Translations under genes and position numbers: made by a program
Notes under the pieces: model-generated
The model's database searches: none
Told to the model about the DNA's origin: nothing
Seen by the model: only the letters and a program-made list of their open reading frames with translations
Assembly: GCF_001440475.1 (NCBI RefSeq)
Contig: NZ_LLYB01000047.1
Coordinates: 115,720 to 158,231 of the forward strand
Length of the DNA stretch: 42,512 bases
DNA from: Bradyrhizobium lablabi
GTDB taxonomy: Bacteria; Pseudomonadota; Alphaproteobacteria; Rhizobiales; Xanthobacteraceae
Reading direction: 5' to 3'
Shown here: piece by piece, positions 1 through 9,790 of the stretch
Position numbering within the stretch: position 1 is the stretch's first letter
How the letters are laid out: the number at the start of each line of letters is the position of its first letter

Positions 1-1461
1 AATGCGGCGCTGTACCGGTGCGTCCTGGACGTGTGCGCGGCAGCCGAACGTCAACTGCTGCTTTACGTCCGGCCTTCCGAGATTCTCGCCCAAGCAAAGT
101 GGCTGAGCGAGCCGCCGACCGCGTCCGAACTGGACGCCATCCTCGACAAACTGACCGAGTGGGGAAATCTCGACTGCCAGGCCGACAACTCGCGCGTCAC
201 CTCGTTGAGCGGGTTCTATCGCCGCCGCATGCTCTACCGGCTTTCGAAGGGCGGCGTCTCCGTCGAAATGGCGCTCAGCGCCTTCGCCAAGGAGATGCAG
301 CGCCGCGGCGAACTGCAGACGGTCGCGCTTGAAGACATCGGCAAGGGCCTCCTCACGCTGATCCACCTCGGCCGAAGCAACGATCCTGACGTCGCCAAGA
401 TCTACGAGACCCTCAATGGTCTGATGACGGTGTTCAACAACATGGCCGAGACCGCGCGGGCCTTCATGGCTGGCGTCCTCCGCGGTGTCGATTTGCAGGA
501 CGGCGACGTGGACGCCGTGTTGAACTACAAGCAGCGTCTCATCGAGTACATCCGCCAATTCGTCGGTGACTTGGTTAGCCGAAGCGGTGCGATTTCGGAA
601 GACATCAATGCCCTTCAATTGCGTATCGACGCGATGCTCCAGTCTGTCGCCCGCCGTCAGGCACGCAACGCACCTCCAGGCGAAGAGCAGGCGGCCTACG
701 AAGCCGAATTGAAGATGTGGGACGAGCGGTGGCAGGGCCTGCGAATGTGGTTCGTCGGCGGGTCGAACGGCGAGCGGTCCCAGAGCGAACAGCTCAGAAG
801 TCGCGCCCGCGCCGCGATCCCGCAACTGCTTGCAGCGATCATCGCGATCAACGAACGCCGAAGCGGCCGCAGCGACCGCTCGGCGGACTTCAAAAGCCTT
901 GCTCACTGGTTCCTCGACTGCGACGGCGACGAAGATGCCCACCGACTTGCACGAGCCGCGTTTGCGCTCAACCCGGCGCGTCACTACGCCGAAAACACCG
1001 CAGCTGCTGACGTTATCGGTGTCATTCCGTGGCATAAGGCGCCGTCCATCGTCGTTCCGCTGCGGCTCCGTGAGACCGGCTACAGCATGCCCCGCGGACG
1101 GCTCCCGCACGTTCATGATCGAAGCGCCGGGCGCAAGAAGCTCGAAGCGCAGGTTGGTGAAGAGCATGCGCAGATCGAGGCAGCCAGACAAAAATTCGCA
1201 ACCGGATGCCCCTTGCTTCTCTCGGAGCTCTGGCGTCTAAACTCGCACGAGTTCCGATTTTTCCTCGATCTCTTGGGCGAAGCCATCGCGACCAAGGCCG
1301 CCGGCGACGATGGCGTCACCGAGATCCAATCCAACGACGGCCTCTATCTCATCCGGCTTGAACCGCTCGACGCGGACACGGAAGCCGAAATCGTCACCGA
1401 AGACGGCCTGTTTTGCGGTCGCGACCACCGCATCACCATCACCCCGACGGATGCCGCATGA
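1..1461 (+). CDS. jetA: Wadjet JetA-type protein (DUF2397, TIGR02677), 5' truncated by window
   Basis: This is the kleisin-like (MukF-like) subunit expected of a Wadjet anti-plasmid SMC complex. The reading frame is open from base 1 and reads NAALYRCVLDVCAAAERQLL, which resembles the conserved N-terminal part of TIGR02677 proteins. The ATG at 31 is therefore internal, and only a few residues (perhaps 10-20) are missing upstream. About 486 residues are visible. The sequence is largely helical, with features such as YVRPSEILA, a FYRRRMLYRLS stretch, and FMAGVLRGVD near residue 155. The last four bases overlap the start of the next gene (ATGA), so translation is probably coupled. The assignment rests mainly on family resemblance plus the strong identity of the three partners behind it. 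In such complexes JetA links the SMC heads. Confidence 0.85.
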   Translation, partial: NAALYRCVLDVCAAAERQLLLYVRPSEILAQAKWLSEPPTASELDAILDKLTEWGNLDCQADNSRVTSLSGFYRRRMLYRLSKGGVSVEMALSAFAKEMQRRGELQTVALEDIGKGLLTLIHLGRSNDPDVAKIYETLNGLMTVFNNMAETARAFMAGVLRGVDLQDGDVDAVLNYKQRLIEYIRQFVGDLVSRSGAISEDINALQLRIDAMLQSVARRQARNAPPGEEQAAYEAELKMWDERWQGLRMWFVGGSNGERSQSEQLRSRARAAIPQLLAAIIAINERRSGRSDRSADFKSLAHWFLDCDGDEDAHRLARAAFALNPARHYAENTAAADVIGVIPWHKAPSIVVPLRLRETGYSMPRGRLPHVHDRSAGRKKLEAQVGEEHAQIEAARQKFATGCPLLLSELWRLNSHEFRFFLDLLGEAIATKAAGDDGVTEIQSNDGLYLIRLEPLDADTEAEIVTEDGLFCGRDHRITITPTDAA

Positions 1462-2765
1462 GCGCCGCCTCGTCCACGCGGAATGAAGCGCCCGCACAGA
1501 CCGGTCGCCCTGGTGGACGCGAGATCCTGCGCCAGCAGGAGACGCAGGAACACGCCGAGCGCAGGGAGGCCGTTCGCGCGCTCCTGATGCGCCCGTTACT
1601 GACGCCCACAACCGCCGAAGCAAGAGAGGCTCTCCGTCTGGTGCGACGTCACTCCGCATACCTCAGGGAGTGGTTCGCCCGCGAGGCGGGATGGCCGCTG
1701 CGCGTGGAGCGCGACTACGCTAGGCTGTGGAAACGCCCGAGCGACACAAGCGATCCTACGCGAGGATGGGCAAGTTTCAACCGCAGGCGCTACGCGATTT
1801 TCTGCCTTGTGTGCGCGGTGCTCGCGCGGAGCGACCCGCAGATCACCCTTTCAGCCCTGGGTGACCAAATCCTGTCCCTTGCAAAGGATACCGATCTCCT
1901 CAGCCGCGGCTTCATTCTCGACATGGCGGACATCCACGACCGACGCAACCTTGCATCGGCCTGCGTCGCGCTCGGCGAACTCGGCGTACTCAATGCCATT
2001 GATGGAGACGCCGAGTCGTTCGTCAAGTCCGGACAGTCGGAAGATCGGTCCCGCGACGTCCTCTACGACGTCAATCGCGGGCCGCTTGCGAGCATTCTTG
2101 CATGCGTGCGGGGGCCATCCACGTGGTCCGAGAACGATGCACCGAAGACAATCATCGATCGGATCTCGGCCATTACGGCAGACATTCAGCCGGAGACCGA
2201 CGAGGGCCGCCGCGATGTCAGCCGGCGCCGCATCTCAAGGCGCCTTCTCGACGATCCCGTTGTGTACGACGACACAGTCGACGAGGCCGACATGCAATAC
2301 TTCATCAATCAGCGCGGCGCGATGGCGAACCGCCTCGCGCTCGGCACCGGCCTCGTCGTCGAACTCCGTTCCGAGGGCCTTGCACTTTGCGATCCGGACG
2401 GCAATTGTAGCGACGTCGCGATGCCGGCGGACGGCACCGATGCCCACGTCACGCTCCTTGTGGCCGACCACTTGGCACATGCCGAAAGCGGCGTTCCCGA
2501 TCGCCTGCAAATCGAAAGGTTCGTGGCTCAGTCGGCCAAGCGGTATGGTCGATATTGGCGGCGCAGCGCCCAGGGCGAAGCCGGCGCGCGGGAGCTGACG
2601 GCGATTGCCATCTACCGTCTCAGTCAACTCAAGCTCATCAGCATCGAAGGCGACAGCATCGAGGTTCTGCCGGCGCTTTCTCGCTACAAACTGGGCGAAC
2701 CGGACATCAAGCATCGCGATGACGACGATCGGCTGCCCGACGTTTCCGAGGAGGCCGACGAATGA
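1458..2765 (+). CDS. jetB: Wadjet JetB-type protein (DUF2398, TIGR02678)
   Basis: Predicted MukE-like subunit of the Wadjet complex, 435 residues. The ATG at 1458 was chosen because it forms an ATGA overlap with the jetA stop; the same frame stays open to 1413, but that would overlap jetA by 49 bases. The N-terminal part carries the DUF2398 hallmark: an acidic/arginine-rich helix, then REWFAREAGWPLRVERDYAR and LWKRP at about residues 72-97. The rest looks like winged-helix modules (for example YRLSQLKLISIEGDSIEVLP near the C-terminus). The tail is strongly acidic (DDDDR...SEEADE). In Wadjet systems this subunit binds the kleisin and helps DNA engagement. Expression is presumably from a promoter upstream of the window. 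Confidence 0.87.
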   Translation: MSAASSTRNEAPAQTGRPGGREILRQQETQEHAERREAVRALLMRPLLTPTTAEAREALRLVRRHSAYLREWFAREAGWPLRVERDYARLWKRPSDTSDPTRGWASFNRRRYAIFCLVCAVLARSDPQITLSALGDQILSLAKDTDLLSRGFILDMADIHDRRNLASACVALGELGVLNAIDGDAESFVKSGQSEDRSRDVLYDVNRGPLASILACVRGPSTWSENDAPKTIIDRISAITADIQPETDEGRRDVSRRRISRRLLDDPVVYDDTVDEADMQYFINQRGAMANRLALGTGLVVELRSEGLALCDPDGNCSDVAMPADGTDAHVTLLVADHLAHAESGVPDRLQIERFVAQSAKRYGRYWRRSAQGEAGARELTAIAIYRLSQLKLISIEGDSIEVLPALSRYKLGEPDIKHRDDDDRLPDVSEEADE

Positions 2766-5700
2766 ACTCCGTTCTTCCTTTCAACCCACAAAGCGCCGGC
2801 CCCGTCCTACCCCTTCCCGGCAAAAAGCGCTGGCAGCCTTTGCGGACCGGCGTCGTGGAGATATTTTTCTATGACGTCGAGGAATTCTGGTTCATCGACG
2901 GACACATCGTGTATCGGGGCAACAACGGCGCCGGCAAGTCCAAACTCTTAGCACTCACGCTACCATTCCTCTTCGATGCAAATCTGAGCCCGTTCCGCGT
3001 CGAGCCGGATGGCGATCGAACCAAGAAGATGGCGTGGAATCTCCTCATGGGGAGGCACAAGCGCCGCGTCGGATATGTCTGGGTCGAGTTCGGGCGCGTC
3101 GACGAGGAAGGCAACAACCAGTTCTCGTGTGGACTGGAAGCGGTCGAAGACCGCGCGAACGTGGAAAGCTGGTTCTTCATCATCGATGGAAGCCGTGTCG
3201 GTCAAGATTGCTCGTTCATCACGCCTGAAAGAGCGGTGCTTCGCCGAACGCAGCTGAAAGATGAGCTCGCTGACAAAGGCGGACACTTCTTTGACCGTGC
3301 CGACGATTATCGCCGTGCCGTGGATCAAAGACTTTTCCAACTCGGAGAGGAACGTTACCGCATCCTGGTCGACACCCTCATTCAGCTTCGCCATCCGCAG
3401 CTTACAAAGACCCCCGACGAGACGCGTCTTTCCAACGCCCTGACTGCCGCCCTACCTCCGGTCGCGGCCGAAATGATCGACACCATTGCGGAAGCCATGA
3501 GCCGCCTTGAAGAGGATCGCAGCCAGCTTAAATCCTATGAATTGGCCCACGCCGCCATCGGAAAATTCGAGCGAACCTACCGCCGCTACGCAGGCGCTCG
3601 GATTCGTACGTTTGCGCGCGAGGTCCGGGCCGCAAGAACCAAGTTCGAAGAGGCAAGCGCGCAGGTAAACAAGGCCGCCGCGCAATTGGCCTCTGCGCTT
3701 CATGAATCGACATCGGCTGAAACCGCCAACATCAATGCGAAACGCGAAGCCGAAGCGGCGGATGCGGCATACAAGGGCATCCTTCAACATCCCGACGGCC
3801 TCAAGGCGGCAGATCTTGCGACCAAACGGATCCTGGCGGAAGAGGCTGAGGGGCGGCTGACTGTATCCGAGAAACGCTCCGCAACGGCGGCTTCAGATCT
3901 GGAGACAGAGTCCGAACGCCAGCAAGCGGCAAGGGCCGACCTTGACCGTGCGATGGAAACCCTTGCCGTCAATCGAAGAAAGGCGCTCGATCTCGCCAGA
4001 TCCGTCGGCATGGTCGCCCAGTTTGAGCATGCGAAGTCGTACTCCGCGTGGCCAAGCGAGCTTGTGCGCGATGGGCAGACCACTCTCCAATCCGAGCGTG
4101 GTAGTCTGCTGACCGCGATCAGGGGCCGCAGAAGCAGCATCGATGCGGTTATCGAGCTGCTTCGCGAAGTCGACAACAAGATTTCAATGCTGGCGAACGC
4201 GGAGCGCGACGAGAATGCGGGCCGTAGCCTCCGTGACGAAGCCGGCAAGACTCTCGCTGCCGCCGAGAATGCGCTGAACGATGAGATCGAAGCTCTCAGC
4301 GCGGCGTGGCGCCGCCATCTTGGGGGCTGCGGACATCTCATGGTAATAGCGACCGAGGACGTCGTGGGTGCCCTCGTCGAATGGGCTCACTCGCTCGAAG
4401 GCGAAAACCCGGCCGCTCGCGAGCTCATCGCCAAGTGTCGACTTGCATACAAGCGGCTCACCGAGGCGCTGGCCGAGCTAAAACATCAGGAGGCTGCGGT
4501 ACGCGCCGAACTGGACGCCGTGGCAAAGCAGATTGCGGATCTGCAGACCGGCTCATTCGAGCGTCCTGCCATCCCACACACACGCAAAGCTGATCGCGAC
4601 GGCCGCCCGGGCCAAGCCTTGTGGCAGGCCGTCGACTTTGTATCGGAGGCCGACGACGACGTTCGGGCCGGCCTCGAAGCCGCACTTGAGGCATCCGGAC
4701 TTCTCGACGCGTGGATTCTCCCCGACGGCCGGATGTTCATTGGCGAGACTGAGCATGACGTGTCACTTGTTTCGAGGCCCTTGGTTACCGGCAGGACCCT
4801 CGCCGACTGGCTTGTTCACTGTGGCGAATCGTCGGTCCAGGATGCCGTCGAGACTTTTCTGTGCGCAGTCTCCTGTACCGACACCGACGACGGCGCCGAG
4901 ATGTGGGTATCACCGGCCGGCCAATTCCGCCTCGGCGCACTCTCGGGCACATGGGAGAAATCCCGCGCCACGTACGTTGGTCATTCGGCTCGAGAGAGAG
5001 CCAGACTGAAAAGGATCGAAGAGCTCGAAGCCACAGCGGCAGGGCTCGGCGAGCAACTTGCCGGTCTCGAAACCGCGATTACGAGCAATGCCGCCACGAC
5101 CGAGGCCATCGAACAGATGGAGAGGACCTGCCCGCCGGACACCAATCTTCGCAAGTCGCACGACACCGTGCGCTCGGCAACCAACGATCTGCACCGGGCA
5201 ACTGAAAACGTCGCAACAAGGGCAAACGATACCGCGGTCGCACGACAAGCTCTGAACGCGTGCAGAAAGTCCGCCGAGCAAGCGGCGCTCGACACCGCTC
5301 TTCCATGCGACAAGCGGGCTCTCGAACAAGCCCGCATCACTTGCGATATCCTCAGCGAGGCCCATCTCGTCGTCGTCGAACATTGCTCGAATTCCATTCG
5401 CGCCGAGCAAAGCCTTCAAGACACCAACGAGCGTGTGGAAACCGCCCGGAGCCGCCATCACGCCGCAACAGAGGACGTCAACGTCGCGGCGATATCGGCG
5501 ACATCCGCGCGCGCCATATACGACGCACTTAAGGAAAGCGTGGGAGCGACTTCCGAACAGTGGGAACGCCGCCTTATTGACGGACAAAAACGTCTCGAGG
5601 ATGCCAAGGCCGACGTAGACAGTACGGACGATCGCCGGCTCTCGGCGGTGGCCGTGCATACCCAAGCCGTCGGTGCACACGAAACCGCGACCCAGGCCCT

Positions 5701-6883
5701 GGCGATGCGCGTAGAGGAACGGCAGCGAGCGGCAAGCAATTTGCAAACGCTCGCAGCAACAGGTCTGATGGCCGCCGGCGCCCCCAACGTACCGTTCCCC
5801 GACACTAGCCGGACATGGACGGTCGACGAGACGCGGGGGCTTGCCGCAGATCTGAATCAAGCGCTCAGCGACATCCGCGACAACGAGTGGGATGGCCTGC
5901 AGTCCAAGATCTACGGCGAATACGTCGATCTCCAGAATGCACTCGCTCAACTAGGATACGTCCCCGACAGTAAGAATGTCGACGGATTCGGTCTAGTGGT
6001 CACTATCGCAGTCCAGAACAAGAGCGGACTGTCACCTGCCGAGGTCCTTGCCCAGGTCGACACCGAGATCACGCAGCGCCGGACCCTTCTCACCGAAAGC
6101 GAGACGAAGATTCTGGAGGATCACCTCCAGTCGGAGATGTCCGTCCAAATCCGCAATCTCATTCAGGACGCCGAACAGTATGTCGAAAGGGTCAACGCAG
6201 AAATCGAGAAACGTCCGACCTCAACGGGCACCTATTTCCGCCTGAGGTGGATCCCGCTTACTGAAGCGCAAGGTGCTCCTGCCGATCTGGAGGACGCCCG
6301 CAAACGGCTCCTCAAGACGAACGCGGATCTTTGGACCGAAAATGACAGGCAAGCCATCGGGGCCATGCTGCAGCGACGCATCGAAGAAGAGCGGCTGAAG
6401 GCCGAAGAGTCTGGCGGCAGCAGTCTCCGCGAGCAGCTTTCCGCCGCCCTCGACTATCGCCAGTGGCACCGCTTCGTCGTCGAGCGCAACGCAATGGGCA
6501 GGTGGATTTCCATTTCTCAGCCTGCCTCCGGCGGCGAACGTGCGTTGGGTCTCACCATTCCCATGTTCGCAGCCGTCGCAAGCTTCTACGGCGACGAGCA
6601 CAGCACCCGGCCGCGCCTTGTCCTGCTGGATGAAGCGTACGCCGGCATCGACGACGGCGTTCGGGCGCACTGCATGGGCCTTATCCACGAGTTCGATCTG
6701 GACTTCGTTATCACGAGCGAACGCGAATGGGCCTGCTACAAGACGCTGCCGGGTGTCGCGATCTGCCAACTCCAGAGACACGACAAGTTCGACGCCATTC
6801 ACGTCTCCCGCTGGCGATGGAACGGAAAGACGCGTTCAAGGATGGAAGAACCGGCGCGGCTGATGTTGAACCGTAGCGCATGA
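2762..6883 (+). CDS. jetC: Wadjet JetC-type SMC ATPase (TIGR02680)
   Basis: SMC-like motor subunit of 1373 residues, a normal length for TIGR02680. The N-terminal half-head carries Walker A, GNNGAGKS, at residues 53-60. Long coiled-coil arms rich in Ala, Glu and Arg follow. They are interrupted by a hinge-like globular segment around residues 610-745 (GQALWQAVDFVSEADDDVRAG to the PAGQFRLGALSG region). The C-terminal half-head has the ABC signature SGGE at 1256-1259 and Walker B LVLLDE at 1286-1291, followed by AYAGIDD. All ATPase motifs are intact, so the protein should be active. The start ATG overlaps the jetB stop, and the stop overlaps the jetD start. In characterised Wadjet complexes this subunit extrudes DNA loops and thereby senses small circular DNA. 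Confidence 0.95.
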   Translation: MNSVLPFNPQSAGPVLPLPGKKRWQPLRTGVVEIFFYDVEEFWFIDGHIVYRGNNGAGKSKLLALTLPFLFDANLSPFRVEPDGDRTKKMAWNLLMGRHKRRVGYVWVEFGRVDEEGNNQFSCGLEAVEDRANVESWFFIIDGSRVGQDCSFITPERAVLRRTQLKDELADKGGHFFDRADDYRRAVDQRLFQLGEERYRILVDTLIQLRHPQLTKTPDETRLSNALTAALPPVAAEMIDTIAEAMSRLEEDRSQLKSYELAHAAIGKFERTYRRYAGARIRTFAREVRAARTKFEEASAQVNKAAAQLASALHESTSAETANINAKREAEAADAAYKGILQHPDGLKAADLATKRILAEEAEGRLTVSEKRSATAASDLETESERQQAARADLDRAMETLAVNRRKALDLARSVGMVAQFEHAKSYSAWPSELVRDGQTTLQSERGSLLTAIRGRRSSIDAVIELLREVDNKISMLANAERDENAGRSLRDEAGKTLAAAENALNDEIEALSAAWRRHLGGCGHLMVIATEDVVGALVEWAHSLEGENPAARELIAKCRLAYKRLTEALAELKHQEAAVRAELDAVAKQIADLQTGSFERPAIPHTRKADRDGRPGQALWQAVDFVSEADDDVRAGLEAALEASGLLDAWILPDGRMFIGETEHDVSLVSRPLVTGRTLADWLVHCGESSVQDAVETFLCAVSCTDTDDGAEMWVSPAGQFRLGALSGTWEKSRATYVGHSARERARLKRIEELEATAAGLGEQLAGLETAITSNAATTEAIEQMERTCPPDTNLRKSHDTVRSATNDLHRATENVATRANDTAVARQALNACRKSAEQAALDTALPCDKRALEQARITCDILSEAHLVVVEHCSNSIRAEQSLQDTNERVETARSRHHAATEDVNVAAISATSARAIYDALKESVGATSEQWERRLIDGQKRLEDAKADVDSTDDRRLSAVAVHTQAVGAHETATQALAMRVEERQRAASNLQTLAATGLMAAGAPNVPFPDTSRTWTVDETRGLAADLNQALSDIRDNEWDGLQSKIYGEYVDLQNALAQLGYVPDSKNVDGFGLVVTIAVQNKSGLSPAEVLAQVDTEITQRRTLLTESETKILEDHLQSEMSVQIRNLIQDAEQYVERVNAEIEKRPTSTGTYFRLRWIPLTEAQGAPADLEDARKRLLKTNADLWTENDRQAIGAMLQRRIEEERLKAEESGGSSLREQLSAALDYRQWHRFVVERNAMGRWISISQPASGGERALGLTIPMFAAVASFYGDEHSTRPRLVLLDEAYAGIDDGVRAHCMGLIHEFDLDFVITSEREWACYKTLPGVAICQLQRHDKFDAIHVSRWRWNGKTRSRMEEPARLMLNRSA

Positions 6884-8112
6884 CGTCGGCCATAGACGAA
6901 CGCCTGGTCCGGCTCCTCGGCGGCGCCGAGCTTTCCGATCTGCGCGCGCGGCTGCGCAGGCGCTACGAGCTCGGACCGGCCGACGGCAAGCTCCCATCGA
7001 TCCAGGTGGGCAAGCTGAATGAAGCGGAACGCGCCGCACTCGCGTCCCTAGTCGGCCGCAAAGGCGGCGTGGCGGCTTCAATCTCCATCGACGTCAGCGC
7101 AGTCGACCGAGCGCTCTCCGATGCCGGTATCGCACCGTCCCTTCGAACTGCGCTCGAACTTCTTGACGGTCCGATCATCCATCGCGAAACTGAATTGAAT
7201 AGGATTCGCGACAATTGGGCGGCCGTTCTGGCCGGCTGCTCGCACGTCGATCTGATCGCCTATTTGGCCTCGCCGCTCAACTTTGGTGTCCTGAAGCGCT
7301 TATCAGGCAATCAACCGGATTCCGCGTCCCTTATCTGCAGACAAACCGAAGACATCCTCAGACGGCTTCCCGCTGCGGGAGTACCGCGCGCTCAAATCGC
7401 GGCGGAGCATCTCGGAGACGCTCACGGATTGGACAGCGCCCGCCCGGTCGCCACTCTCACGCTCGCCGTCCTTCGAAGCCGCTCATCGACCGACACAGGC
7501 GATGACCGCGATACATGGGCCGCGGTCGGCATCCTGGTGAACGAACTCGCCAGGCCTGCCCTGTTCTTGAATGTGCCGTGCAGCGGATTGCCAGTCTCGC
7601 CCGGAGAACCACAATACGCATCACTGCGGCTTCTCGCTCGGCGGCCGCCGGAATGGACGGTGGCGAGCAAATCCATTTTGGTGTGCGAGAATCCGAATCT
7701 CGTCGGGATCCTCGCCGACCAACTCGGGACCGCCTGCCCTCCGGTCGTTTGCGTCGACGGCCATCTCGGTGCGGCTCAGCGGACCATTCTCAAACAGCTC
7801 AAGGAATCGGGGGCAGACCTGCGATATCATGGCGACTACGATTGGCCAGGAATTACGATCGCCAACTACGTGATTGCGAAATACGGCGCCGTACCGTGGC
7901 ATTTCTCCGCGGTAGATTACGTCGCCGCCGCAAAAAGTGCTCCTCAGCTCAGAATACCGCTCAGCGGAAGGCCTGCCATTGCTTCATGGGATGCAGACCT
8001 TACCGCGGCCATGATAAAGACCGGAATCAAGATCGAGGAAGAGGCCATCGCCGAGCGGATCATCGACCTTTTAGGCGAAGAGTGGCTACGCTGGAATAAG
8101 CGAGCTTACTAA
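6880..8112 (+). CDS. jetD: Wadjet JetD-type nuclease, Toprim fold (DUF3323 + DUF2399, TIGR02679)
   Basis: Predicted DNA-cleaving subunit, 410 residues. The N-terminal part (LRARLRRRYELG, then EAERAALASLVGR) fits DUF3323. The GDAHGLDSARPVATLTLAVL stretch at about 179-198 is typical of TIGR02679. The C-terminal DUF2399 part is a topoisomerase VI/Spo11-like Toprim domain with metal-binding Glu270 in SILVCENP and Asp319 and Asp321 in YHGDYDWPG. All acidic residues needed for cleavage are present, so the nuclease looks intact. Its start overlaps the jetC stop by four bases, which closes a strictly coupled four-gene operon. By analogy with studied Wadjet systems, JetD cuts closed-circular plasmid DNA after JetABC has extruded it. 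An 80-base gap separates it from the convergent integrase. Confidence 0.93.
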   Translation: MTSAIDERLVRLLGGAELSDLRARLRRRYELGPADGKLPSIQVGKLNEAERAALASLVGRKGGVAASISIDVSAVDRALSDAGIAPSLRTALELLDGPIIHRETELNRIRDNWAAVLAGCSHVDLIAYLASPLNFGVLKRLSGNQPDSASLICRQTEDILRRLPAAGVPRAQIAAEHLGDAHGLDSARPVATLTLAVLRSRSSTDTGDDRDTWAAVGILVNELARPALFLNVPCSGLPVSPGEPQYASLRLLARRPPEWTVASKSILVCENPNLVGILADQLGTACPPVVCVDGHLGAAQRTILKQLKESGADLRYHGDYDWPGITIANYVIAKYGAVPWHFSAVDYVAAAKSAPQLRIPLSGRPAIASWDADLTAAMIKTGIKIEEEAIAERIIDLLGEEWLRWNKRAY

Positions 8113-8192
8113 GTTGGAAATCTATCCAGTCGCAAACTGATGAGGCTTTAGTGAAATCCTTGTCAGTAGCGTCGATTCGCTTATGCTTTCAA

Positions 8193-9692
8193 CTACGCTC
8201 GCACGTCGAGATGCGGGATCTTTCTAAGCTCTCGCAGCATCGCATCTGGAGGAAACTCACCGTAGGTATCCGCCACTGTCTTTCGGCCGTGCCCGGTCAT
8301 CGCGTCGAGGATATCAACTGCTAACCCGTTTCGCCGACCCAGCGTTTTAATGCGATGACGCCAAGAATGATTTGGGGCGAGCCGTTTGTCGACGACACCG
8401 AGTGTTTTGATCCATCGTCCCAATATTTTGGTCCCATTACCTCCGCGACGACCAAAACGATCCTCTGAAAGATCTGGAAATAGCGGTCCTTTGCCTGCGG
8501 AAGCCGCAAACTTCAGAAACCCTTCATCGATCAACGCCGGATGGACGGGAACAACCCGTTCGGAGTTCAAGTTCTTCAAAGAGCCGGCTTCGGCGGCGAA
8601 GGCGATACACCATATACCGTCGATCTTCTTTATGTCCTCGGACCGCAACTGGCAGATTTCCGCGATGCGTGCGCCCGTATAGGCAGATACCCAAGGCACC
8701 CAACGTTTGTGGGACTCGGTTTCGGCGCGAGCCGCTCGAAGGATAACCTTGGCCTCTTCATCCGTGTATCCCCGCCTCCTCTCCGAAGGCCTATTCTTCA
8801 AATCGATGCTGATGCGAGCCGCAGGATTAATATCGAGTTTGCGGTTATCGACAGCCCATTGAAATATCGCCCGCACGGGCGCCAGCTTACTGTCACGGAT
8901 AGTCTTGGCGGCACGTTGCTTGGCAAGAAGTTCTTCCTTCCATCGCACAAGGTCATCTGCGGTAACTCTCCGCGCGTCGTTATGGTCAAGGAACTCGGAC
9001 AACTCATTCATCACCCGGCGCCACGAGTAGGTTGTCTTCTCATTTGGTTGCTTCTCTCGAAGCCAGCCCTCAATCATCTTTTCGAAAGTTAGAGGCTCGG
9101 CCGCGGCCCGAGGCTGCAATAGCCCCAAACTACCTCGCACCTCTTGCTTGCCGCGCAAAAAGGCTTGGTGATTTTGGACGACCCGTTGCACCTCAAAGGT
9201 AACTGCGCGGGCCAACCTTTCGCGATCTTGGGCGGGCGGAGACAAGCCCCTTTCTTCAAAATGCCGGTCGACTAGCCAGTAACAGACGCTCTGTTGATCA
9301 AGCCGCTTTTGAACGGCTGGGGGCAGCGGCTGATTGACATCCACGTAAAGTTCGCCCTTGTGGGCACTCCAAAGGCTTGCGCCGATCTCAATATCCCACT
9401 GCAGCTGCGCGTAGGGATCTGCCTGAACCTGGCGCCAAAGATGCTCACCAATCGCGGCCGAGTGTTGCGCAATATCGTCGGAGGACAACGGGCGCTGACC
9501 CGAACGCATATTTGACCAGCGTTCTTCGATTTCGGCCAACTTCAGCGCGTGCAGCCGCTTCGCATCGGTCGGGTCTCGAGTGCCCAGACTGAAGCGCTCC
9601 TCGCGCTTCCCGATCAGGTTGCGAAGATCATCCGGAACACGTTTCCGGAACCAGTAATAGCCGCTGTCGGGATGCTTCCAGGGTCGCGTCAT
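8193..9692 (-). CDS. Tyrosine-type site-specific integrase of the tRNA-Ser island
   Basis: Phage/island integrase of 499 residues. The N-terminus (YYWFRKRVPDDLR, residues 12-24) matches the DUF6538-type domain of many proteobacterial island integrases. A SAM-like core-binding domain spans about 200-290 and the catalytic domain about 305-490. Visible catalytic residues are Arg342 (TGARIAEI), His442-x-x-Arg445 (NHSWRH), His468 (TGHG) and nucleophile Tyr477 (ADTYGEF), with a probable Lys373. The ATG at 9692 was chosen because the family begins here. The frame stays open to 9866, but that extension runs through the tRNA gene and is not credible as protein. The gene starts about 100 bases beyond the 3' end of tRNA-Ser, on the same strand, as expected for an element that uses that tRNA as attachment site. 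Confidence 0.93.
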   Translation of the reverse strand: MTRPWKHPDSGYYWFRKRVPDDLRNLIGKREERFSLGTRDPTDAKRLHALKLAEIEERWSNMRSGQRPLSSDDIAQHSAAIGEHLWRQVQADPYAQLQWDIEIGASLWSAHKGELYVDVNQPLPPAVQKRLDQQSVCYWLVDRHFEERGLSPPAQDRERLARAVTFEVQRVVQNHQAFLRGKQEVRGSLGLLQPRAAAEPLTFEKMIEGWLREKQPNEKTTYSWRRVMNELSEFLDHNDARRVTADDLVRWKEELLAKQRAAKTIRDSKLAPVRAIFQWAVDNRKLDINPAARISIDLKNRPSERRRGYTDEEAKVILRAARAETESHKRWVPWVSAYTGARIAEICQLRSEDIKKIDGIWCIAFAAEAGSLKNLNSERVVPVHPALIDEGFLKFAASAGKGPLFPDLSEDRFGRRGGNGTKILGRWIKTLGVVDKRLAPNHSWRHRIKTLGRRNGLAVDILDAMTGHGRKTVADTYGEFPPDAMLRELRKIPHLDVRA

Positions 9693-9704
9693 CGAAAGAG
9701 TCAC

Positions 9705-9725
9705 GTGTACCACCCGTGTGTACCA
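9705..9725. repeat. Pair of 8-base direct repeats upstream of the integrase
   Basis: The octamer GTGTACCA occurs at 9705-9712 and again at 9718-9725, one centre 13 bases from the other, just upstream of the integrase start at 9692. The spacing is slightly over one helical turn, so a dimeric regulator or an integrase/excisionase arm site is possible. No function can be read from sequence alone. Confidence 0.45.
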
Positions 9726-9790
9726 ATCCGGGCGGCAAAAGCCTATGACAATCAATGACCTGTTGATTTTACTGGGTTTCTCTTGTGCCC

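Noticed and set aside
4910..5950. A 346-codon minus-strand open frame opposite jetC
   Set aside because: Antisense to a coiled-coil SMC gene with intact motifs; incidental.
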